Assembly: GCA_947378615.1 (NCBI GenBank)
Contig: CANCKV010000097.1
Span: forward strand, 1-8,968
DNA length: 8,968 bases
Direction of reading: 5' to 3'
From: Chitinophagaceae bacterium
Lineage (GTDB): Bacteria; Bacteroidota; Bacteroidia; Chitinophagales; Chitinophagaceae
Position numbers and translations under genes: made by a program. Below, in pieces: positions 1-4,035 of the stretch. Below the pieces are notes generated by a model. The model saw only the letters and a list, made by a program, of their open reading frames with translations, was not told where the DNA came from and ran no database searches. The first letter of the stretch is position 1; every line of letters starts with the position of its first letter.

Positions 1-99
1 AAACCGAGTCATCTCGGCGATTTGAAAAACCCATTCTTACTCATCAATAACACGAGTACTATCAATTCGGGAAGTTATAAATTGGAGATTCTTGGATAA
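1..99 (+). CDS. C-terminal end of an unidentified protein (5' end outside window)
   Basis: Frame 1 is open from the left edge to a TAA at 97–99 and gives 32 residues ending in SGSYKLEILG. No start lies in the window. A terminator-like hairpin follows about 60 bp downstream in the same direction, which supports this being the true 3' end of a gene. The short tail, rich in Asn, Ser and Thr, carries no motif I recognise, so I assign no family or function. Confidence 0.5.
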   Translation, partial: KPSHLGDLKNPFLLINNTSTINSGSYKLEILG

Positions 100-109
100 G
101 AGTTAAACT

Positions 110-158
110 ATGAGTGACGAAATATGGGTTATGAGTTTATAAGTTTTGAGGTAGTTAT
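110..158 (+). repeat. Degenerate 7-bp-periodic repeat, copy 1
   Basis: The segment can be cut into heptads: ATGAGTG, ACGAAAT, ATGGGTT, ATGAGTT, TATAAGT, and then more decayed units. The ATGAGTT/ATGAAAT pair matches the units of the cleaner array just after fabD (1403–1500), on the same strand. It lies between a stop codon and a terminator, so it is probably transcribed into the 3' end of the upstream mRNA. It carries no coding signal. Confidence 0.5.
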
Positions 159-194
159 AAGGGAGGCGGCCAATTGGGTTTAGCCTCCTTTTTT
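159..194 (+). terminator. Rho-independent terminator of the upstream gene
   Basis: GGAGGC (162–167) pairs perfectly with GCCTCC (183–188). The stem can extend outward by a G·T and two A·T pairs, and the loop is about 15 nt. Six T residues (189–194) follow directly. Position and direction fit termination of the gene ending at 99. Confidence 0.7.
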
Positions 195-300
195 ATTTAC
201 TGAGAAGGTTGTAACTTAAGGTAATTATAGAAAAACAAGAACACTAAGTTTTATACTCTAATTGATGAATAAAACAACTTTGCTAAACTATTTGAGTAAT

Positions 301-316
301 TTGTTTTGTAAAACAA
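301..316. repeat. Short perfect palindrome TTGTTTT-GT-AAAACAA
   Basis: Two 7-bp arms, TTGTTTT and AAAACAA, are separated only by GT. The AAAACAA core recalls the central hairpin of the nested palindrome at 1581–1603, but nothing else around it matches. It could be a remnant of the same element or chance in AT-rich DNA. Confidence 0.35.
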
Positions 317-334
317 TTTGCATCAATAGGAATA

Positions 335-352
335 ACTTATACCCTACAACTT
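335..352. repeat. Solitary copy of the ACCTTATACCCTAC-type repeat
   Basis: CTTATACCCTACAACTT is nearly identical to CTTATACCCTACACCTT inside the array at 2472–2527, on the same strand. It lies in the gene-free interval before fabD. It is probably a decayed or single-unit member of the same repeat class. Confidence 0.4.
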
Positions 353-475
353 CCATTAAATTAGAATCCATTATAAATCCATGTGTTCCTTGTAAAATAC
401 ATTGTGTTCGATGTGGTATTTTCTACTCAATAGTAACCAAAATTCAAAACGTAACACTTAATAAACACAACTCCT

Positions 476-483
476 TAGATTTG
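476..483 (+). promoter_or_regulatory. Putative fabD promoter (TAnnTTTG element)
   Basis: TAGATTTG matches the Bacteroidota housekeeping −7 consensus TAnnTTTG exactly, and is followed by CC as at the other promoters in this window. It ends 20 nt before the fabD ATG, implying a short leader. No clear −33 TTG is seen at the expected distance. No Shine-Dalgarno sequence is present, as is usual in this phylum. Confidence 0.5.
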
Positions 484-503
484 CCGTCTTAAATTAAATC
501 AAT

Positions 504-1397
504 ATGAGTAAACATGCTTTCGTTTTCCCAGGTCAAGGTTCACAATTTATAGGAATGGGAAAAAGTCTTTATGACAATAATGCTAGTGCAAAAGAACTAT
601 TTGAAAAAGCAAATGATATTTTAGGTTTCAGAATTAGCGACATTATGTTTGCCGGAACTGATGAACAGCTTAAACAAACTAACGTAACACAACCTGCCAT
701 ATTCATTCATTCGGTTGTTGCATATAAGTCGTTAGAAAATCCTATTCCTGATATGGTTGCAGGTCATTCTTTGGGAGAGTTTTCAGCTTTAGTTGCAAAT
801 GGTACACTTAGTTTTGAGGATGCTTTGAAATTGGTGAGTATTCGTGCAAATGCAATGCAAAAGGCTTGTGAGAATACGCCTGGATCAATGGCAGCGGTTC
901 TTGCATTGGCAGATGATAAGGTAGTAGAAATATGTGCGGCTATTCAATCGGAAACAGGAGAAGCTGTCGTTCCCGCAAATTTCAATTGTCCCGGTCAATT
1001 AGTGATTAGTGGTTCTGTGGAAGGAATTACTATTGCTTGCGAAAGATTGAAGGCAGCGGGTGCAAAGCGTGCATTAGTATTACCTGTAGGTGGTGCCTTT
1101 CATAGTCCGTTGATGAATTCTGCTAAACAAGAATTGGCTGATGCAATTGAAGCAACCACATTTAAAACGCCACTCTGTCCTGTTTATCAAAATGTTGTAG
1201 CTAAAGCTGTGACAAATCCTGTTGAAATAAAAAACAATTTGGTAGAACAACTTACGGGTGCAGTTAGATGGACACAAAGTGTGGAGGCGATGATTGCAGA
1301 TGAGGCAACGACTTTTACAGAGGTAGGACCAGGAAAAGTATTACAAGGTTTGATACAGAAAATCAATAAACTAGCAATAGTAGAAGGTGTCAGTTAG
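504..1397 (+). CDS. fabD: Malonyl-CoA:ACP transacylase
   Basis: FabD moves malonyl from CoA to acyl carrier protein in the cytoplasm, supplying the extender unit of type II fatty acid synthesis. At 297 aa it has the usual family length and covers the whole domain. The GQGSQ motif is at residues 10–14. The nucleophile is Ser89 in GHSLGE (87–92). Arg114, which binds the malonyl carboxylate, is in SIRANAMQ. The catalytic His200 is in GAFHSPLM, and Gln250 in VEQL matches the conserved C-terminal Gln. The ATG start is supported by the immediate MSKHAFVFPGQGSQ beginning and by a −7 element 20 nt upstream. It stands alone rather than in a fab cluster and is bordered on both sides by heptad repeats. 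Assignment is by family motifs; nothing key is missing. Confidence 0.97.
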   Translation: MSKHAFVFPGQGSQFIGMGKSLYDNNASAKELFEKANDILGFRISDIMFAGTDEQLKQTNVTQPAIFIHSVVAYKSLENPIPDMVAGHSLGEFSALVANGTLSFEDALKLVSIRANAMQKACENTPGSMAAVLALADDKVVEICAAIQSETGEAVVPANFNCPGQLVISGSVEGITIACERLKAAGAKRALVLPVGGAFHSPLMNSAKQELADAIEATTFKTPLCPVYQNVVAKAVTNPVEIKNNLVEQLTGAVRWTQSVEAMIADEATTFTEVGPGKVLQGLIQKINKLAIVEGVS

Positions 1398-1402
1398 TTC
1401 TT

Positions 1403-1500
1403 GAGTTATGAGCTGAATTATAAGTTATGAAATATGAGTTATGAAATATGAGTTATGAAATATGAGTTATGAGTTATGAACTATAAGTTATGAGTTGGAA
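1403..1500 (+). repeat. Heptad tandem repeat array (about 14 units)
   Basis: The array keeps 7-bp phase throughout, with units GTTATGA, AATATGA, ACTATAA and variants. In the middle, GTTATGA and AATATGA alternate in three clean 14-bp periods (1424–1465). It starts 5 bp after the fabD stop. The same unit type occurs at 110–158 in the same orientation. Period 7 is not a codon multiple and every frame has stops, so the array is non-coding. Confidence 0.85.
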
Positions 1501-1534
1501 GAAGAATGCTCAATGTTTTAAATAGGTTAAGATG

Positions 1535-1654
1535 AGTACTCAAAAGGACGGTAAATGATAGAAATAGGAGAAACTGCATGTAAAACAAACACATTTTGTT
1601 TTATTTGTAAATAGTAGGTTCCCGTTTCTAACATATATCGTCCTTTCAGGACTA
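1535..1654. repeat. Nested palindromic element, MITE/REP-like
   Basis: The left arm (1543–1569) and the reverse complement of the right arm (1620–1646) match at about 22 of 27 positions by my hand alignment, including a perfect AAAGGACG block. The pairing can be extended outward to about 1535 and 1654 with a one-base bulge. In the centre TAAAACAAA (1581–1589) pairs perfectly with TTTGTTTTA (1595–1603). The right arm also folds on itself as GTCCT-TTC-AGGAC (1640–1652). It has no coding capacity. This layout is typical of short mobile or REP-type elements mobilised in trans, but no target duplication was confirmed. Confidence 0.55.
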
Positions 1655-1741
1655 ACATAGAAAAGTATTATTGTAAAAAGTATTTTATTAAAGACCTCCT
1701 ATATAAATTGGTAAAATTTTCAAATCTTAAAAATAATTTAC

Positions 1742-1769
1742 TTGTGATAAGAAAAAGTCTTCAACTTTG
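1742..1769 (+). promoter_or_regulatory. Putative promoter of the SET-domain gene
   Basis: CAACTTTG (1762–1769) matches 7 of 8 positions of TAnnTTTG. It is preceded by TTG (1742–1744) with a 17-nt spacer, within the range reported for Bacteroidota promoters. It is followed by CC as at the other promoters here, and ends 17 nt before the ATG at 1787. Confidence 0.45.
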
Positions 1770-1786
1770 CCGCAAATAACGAATGC

Positions 1787-2293
1787 ATGCTTACAGTAGA
1801 AAGAAAGAATAAAGTAGTTAGTGTACACGAATTTGCAGATGTGGTACTCAATGAAGCCACGAATCAATACACTCTTTACGCCAATAAATCGTATGAAATA
1901 AATGAAACCCTTACTTTTTTTACAGCAGGAGAAATTTTTACAGAACCTAATTCACAGACAATTCAAACAGGTAGTCATAAACATATTACCCTTGTTCCTA
2001 GGTTTTTACAGTATATCAGGCATAGTTGTGAACCAAATGTATTTTTCAATACGAGCAAAATGAAACTTGTTTGTATAAAACCTATTACCGCAGGTGATGA
2101 ATTATGTTTTTTTTATCCATCTTCCGAATGGAAAATGTCACAACCACTCATCTGTAATTGTGGTTCATCTGAATGTTTAGATATTATTCAAGGGGCAGCC
2201 TACTTAGATAATGAAACATTAAGTAAATATGATTTTTCGGATTATATAAAACAACATATTGTTGCAAAAAGCAATAAAGTAATCAATCAGTAA
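1787..2293 (+). CDS. Small SET-domain protein with post-SET zinc motif
   Basis: A 168-aa protein with the two hallmark SET motifs and a post-SET motif. YIRHSCEPN (76–84) corresponds to the NHSCxPN knot strand. GDELCFFY (103–110) corresponds to the ELxxDY strand and keeps the terminal Tyr110. C123, C125 and C130 in CNCGSSEC form the CxCxxxxC post-SET pattern, which with Cys81 could bind one zinc. SET proteins transfer methyl from S-adenosylmethionine to lysine side chains. The N-terminal part (1–60) is short and lacks a clear GxG motif. Arg78 replaces the usual Asn of NHSC and Phe109 the usual Asp, so activity is not assured. No signal peptide or membrane segment is present, so it is cytoplasmic. 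The gene stands alone among repeats and no substrate gene is adjacent. Start choice: ATG 1787 follows the promoter by 17 nt; the ATG at 1783 is in another frame. Confidence 0.8.
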   Translation: MLTVERKNKVVSVHEFADVVLNEATNQYTLYANKSYEINETLTFFTAGEIFTEPNSQTIQTGSHKHITLVPRFLQYIRHSCEPNVFFNTSKMKLVCIKPITAGDELCFFYPSSEWKMSQPLICNCGSSECLDIIQGAAYLDNETLSKYDFSDYIKQHIVAKSNKVINQ

Positions 2294-2335
2294 ACATTTC
2301 TATTGATTGTGGTATTATAAAGTAGCTTTTAACAC

Positions 2336-2404
2336 AAGGAAAACAAAGAAAATATAGGGACACAAAGGTTTGTTATGGCTATGTATTTCTTTTGCGTTCC
2401 TTAA
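2336..2404. repeat. Degenerate inverted repeat of the ACACAAAG type
   Basis: The left arm (2336–2357, containing AAGGAAAACAAAG) resembles the reverse complement of the right arm (2379–2404, containing CTTTTGCGTTCCTT), with a few mismatches and one indel. The interior carries GACACAAAGG. Such A/C/AAG-rich palindromic spacers are common between genes in this phylum. It lies downstream of the SET-domain gene and could form a hairpin in its 3' UTR, but it has no T-tract. Confidence 0.4.
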
Positions 2405-2471
2405 TATGCTAAGTATCAGTCACATCTCCTACTTATTTCAGCACTTGAATCAATTTACTACTTTAGCCTTC

Positions 2472-2527
2472 ACCTTATACCCTACACCTTACACCCTATA
2501 GCTAATACCTTACTTACAACTTATTAC
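2472..2527. repeat. Second heptad repeat array (ACCTTAC/ACCCTAT type)
   Basis: Eight consecutive heptads keep phase: ACCTTAT, ACCCTAC, ACCTTAC, ACCCTAT, AGCTAAT, ACCTTAC, TTACAAC, TTATTAC. The array ends 3 bp before the stop codon of the minus-strand gene that follows, so it forms that gene's immediate 3' flank. A single related copy sits at 335–352. Confidence 0.7.
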
Positions 2528-2530
2528 TTT

Positions 2531-2767
2531 CTAAGATTCACTTTTCATTATTTCCTTTTCTTTTCTCCACCATTTGAAACCGATATAGGTCATTATAGCT
2601 AAAGGTGTGAACATGAGGTATAATATTCCTTTATTCAAAGAATGTGCAGGCCCTTCGCCAAGTTGTTCTGCTGTTTTGGTACAGATACTACATTGAGCAA
2701 AAGAAGAATGCATGAATGTGGTGAAAAACAAGATTGTTATAATAGAGAAAAATATTTTTGCCCTCAT
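2531..2767 (-). CDS. Small exported membrane protein with CxxC pair, function unknown
   Basis: A 78-aa protein read from the ATG at 2767. Residues 1–24 form a signal peptide or first membrane segment ending SSFA, before Q25. A short conserved-looking segment follows, with Cys26 and Cys29 (CSICTKTAEQLGEG). A second hydrophobic helix spans about 47–64, with a basic cytoplasmic-type tail (KWWRKEKE). The mature protein would present the Cys pair outside the cytoplasmic membrane next to one anchor. I recall similar small proteins in Bacteroidota but no established function. CxxC lacks the His of a haem c site, so redox or metal binding is only a guess. A longer frame begins at TTG 2788, but that codon lies inside the best promoter match, which favours the ATG. 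The gene is divergent from uppS and convergent with the SET-domain gene. Confidence 0.7.
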   Translation of the reverse strand: MRAKIFFSIITILFFTTFMHSSFAQCSICTKTAEQLGEGPAHSLNKGILYLMFTPLAIMTYIGFKWWRKEKEIMKSES

Positions 2768-2785
2768 GTAAATAATATTATTTGG

Positions 2786-2793
2786 CAAATATA
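2786..2793 (-). promoter_or_regulatory. Putative promoter of the small Cys-pair gene
   Basis: On the minus strand TATATTTG is an exact TAnnTTTG match followed by CC. It ends 18 nt before the ATG at 2767, the same spacing as at fabD and the SET-domain gene. It overlaps the alternative TTG codon at 2786–2788, arguing against that start. No good −33 TTG is seen at standard spacing. Confidence 0.5.
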
Positions 2794-2981
2794 TAGTAGC
2801 AACACATTGAATATTTTCGAGATAGTATTAATTGTTCAAAAGTGGTCATAGAAATAAGAATATGGAATTTGTGTTTACCAAAAAGAAGCTTATAACACAT
2901 GTAAATAAGGGAAAATCAAAGAAGACTCAATTTTAATTAAATGAATGGAAATGTTCTAGTTAAAATGATAACACCTTGTAG

Positions 2982-3017
2982 TTCTCTGTGAAAACCTCTG
3001 CGAACATTGTGGTAAAA
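2982..3017 (+). repeat. Degenerate CTCTGTGAAAACCTCTGCG repeat
   Basis: The core reads TTCTCTGTGAAAACC, then TCTGCGAACATTGTGG and TAAAA. It resembles a spacer sequence that recurs in Bacteroidota intergenic regions, from memory rather than a search. Within it CTCTGTG, CTCTGCG and ATTGTGG echo each other. It is a single copy here. Confidence 0.35.
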
Positions 3018-3082
3018 ACCCTTTAGTGATAACAGAATTTGCGCATATTTCTGATTAATAATTTTACAAACAATGCTTTTCT

Positions 3083-3090
3083 TACTTTTG
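3083..3090 (+). promoter_or_regulatory. Putative uppS promoter
   Basis: TACTTTTG is an exact TAnnTTTG match followed by CC. It ends 32 nt before the ATG at 3123. It lies downstream of the TTG at 3039, so a transcript from here could not include that longer start. No strong −33 TTG is visible. Confidence 0.5.
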
Positions 3091-3122
3091 CCCGAATTAT
3101 TAAATTACGGTTACCCGATAAT

Positions 3123-3881
3123 ATGGCATCATTACTCAATCAAATAGATAATAATAAATTGCCCAAGCACATTGCAATCATCATGGATGGCAATGGAAGA
3201 TGGGCTGCAGAAAAAGGAGAGGAGCGCTTGTATGGACATTTTCATGGAGTAGAAAGTGTAAGAAATATTGTGGAAGGCTGTGCAGAAATAGGTATTAGCT
3301 ATCTTACCCTTTATGCATTCAGCACAGAAAATTGGGACAGACCACAGCCGGAAGTAAATGGATTAATGACCTTACTCGCTGAAACTTTGAGAAAGGAAAT
3401 TCCTTTGTTAAATAAACACAACATTAAATTGCATATTATTGGTGATATGGAAATGTTACCTCAATTTGCTGTTGATGCATTACAGGAATCTATCGACATG
3501 ACAAGTCATAATAACGGGCTTAATTTAATCATGGCGTTGAGTTACAGCAGCAGGTGGGAGTTGATAAATGCTGTTAAGAAAATTGGCTTAGATGTTGCTT
3601 CAGGCATCATAAATCCATCTGAAATCAATCAAGATACTTTAGAAAGTTATCTAACAACGAAAAATTTTCCAGACCCAGAATTAATGATAAGAACTAGTGG
3701 TGAATTTAGAATCAGCAATTTTTTGTTGTATCAATTGGCTTATACTGAGTTATATTTTACCGATACCCGTTGGCCTGACTTTAGAAAGGAAAATTTATAT
3801 GAAGCCATCATTGATTTCCAAAATAGAGAAAGAAGATTTGGGAAAACAGGCTCCCAAGTTCAACAAGAAGAAGCAATTTGA
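3123..3881 (+). CDS. uppS: Isoprenyl transferase (undecaprenyl diphosphate synthase)
   Basis: This cis-prenyltransferase condenses isopentenyl diphosphate units onto farnesyl diphosphate to make the C55 carrier for peptidoglycan and other wall polymers; it acts at the cytoplasmic membrane face. The 252-aa product carries the family signature HIAIIMDGNGRWA (16–28) with catalytic Asp22. It has the GHFHGVESVR phosphate-binding region, YAFSTENWDRP (64–74) and ALSYSSRWE (138–146). The C-terminal block RTSGEFRISNFLLYQLAY is followed by ELYFTDTRWPDF. RTSGE replaces the more common RTGGE, a mild variation. The start at ATG 3123 (MASLLNQIDNNKLPKH) fits family length and follows a promoter by 32 nt. 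The longer TTG start at 3039 would add 28 unrelated residues. bamA follows in the same direction. Confidence 0.95.
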   Translation: MASLLNQIDNNKLPKHIAIIMDGNGRWAAEKGEERLYGHFHGVESVRNIVEGCAEIGISYLTLYAFSTENWDRPQPEVNGLMTLLAETLRKEIPLLNKHNIKLHIIGDMEMLPQFAVDALQESIDMTSHNNGLNLIMALSYSSRWELINAVKKIGLDVASGIINPSEINQDTLESYLTTKNFPDPELMIRTSGEFRISNFLLYQLAYTELYFTDTRWPDFRKENLYEAIIDFQNRERRFGKTGSQVQQEEAI

Positions 3882-3945
3882 GACATTAAATGAACCAAAA
3901 AAGTTGTTTAATTTCTTATTTAACAAACACTTTTAAATTATGCCG

Positions 3946-3953
3946 TTAATTTG
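3946..3953 (+). promoter_or_regulatory. Putative bamA promoter
   Basis: TTAATTTG matches 7 of 8 positions of TAnnTTTG and is followed by CC like the other promoters here. It is 82 nt before the preferred ATG at 4036 and 16 nt before the alternative TTG at 3970. If real, it lets bamA and the two ompH genes be expressed independently of uppS. Confidence 0.4.
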
Positions 3954-4035
3954 CCACTTTTAAAGCAAATTGAAAATTAAATTATTGAGAGCTTCAGATT
4001 ACAAACAGCCTTCAGGTAAAATACAAATTCACGGG

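Larger units (their letters stand above)
100..503. other. Gene-free interval before fabD
   Basis: About 400 bp without a convincing gene. From left to right it contains a degenerate heptad repeat (110–158), a terminator (159–194), a short perfect palindrome (301–316), a solitary copy of a TTATACCCTACA-type repeat (335–352) and the fabD −10-like element (476–483). One open frame (262–492) starts with TTG, encodes a low-complexity Asn/Cys/Ile-rich peptide with no recognisable domain, and runs over the putative fabD promoter. I therefore treat it as noise. Confidence 0.55.
1398..1786. other. Repeat-filled interval between fabD and the SET-domain gene
   Basis: There is no gene here. The interval is occupied by a 7-bp-periodic tandem array (1403–1500), a nested palindromic element (1535–1654), AT-rich DNA, and the probable promoter of the SET-domain gene (1742–1769). 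No T-tailed hairpin marks the end of fabD transcription; the fabD transcript may run into the repeats. Confidence 0.6.
2794..3122. other. Divergent intergenic region between the Cys-pair gene and uppS
   Basis: About 330 bp of AT-rich DNA between two oppositely directed promoters. It contains a degenerate CTCTGTG/CTCTGCG repeat (2982–3017) and the uppS promoter element. No convincing gene is seen on either strand. The upstream extension of the uppS frame (from TTG 3039) overlaps this promoter and is not counted as coding. Confidence 0.5.

Noticed and set aside
262..492. 76-residue open frame before fabD
   Set aside because: TTG start, low-complexity composition, no recognisable domain, contains a repeat unit (335–352) and overlaps the fabD −7 element.
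1403..1654. CRISPR array
   Set aside because: Units are 7 bp with no unique spacers and no cas genes nearby; the palindrome is a single copy.
2281..2308. Hairpin AATCAAT/ATTGATT at the stop codon of the SET gene as terminator
   Set aside because: Only 7 A/T-rich pairs, a 14-nt loop and no T-tract.
2642..2851. 69-residue plus-strand frame opposite the small Cys-pair gene
   Set aside because: It is the antisense shadow of a gene with a clear signal peptide and promoter; its own sequence shows no domain.
3039..3122. N-terminal extension of uppS from TTG 3039
   Set aside because: The added 28 residues do not resemble the family, and an exact TAnnTTTG promoter element lies inside the extension.
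3697..3936. 79-residue frame overlapping the end of uppS
   Set aside because: Out-of-frame shadow of the conserved uppS C-terminus; no independent start signal.
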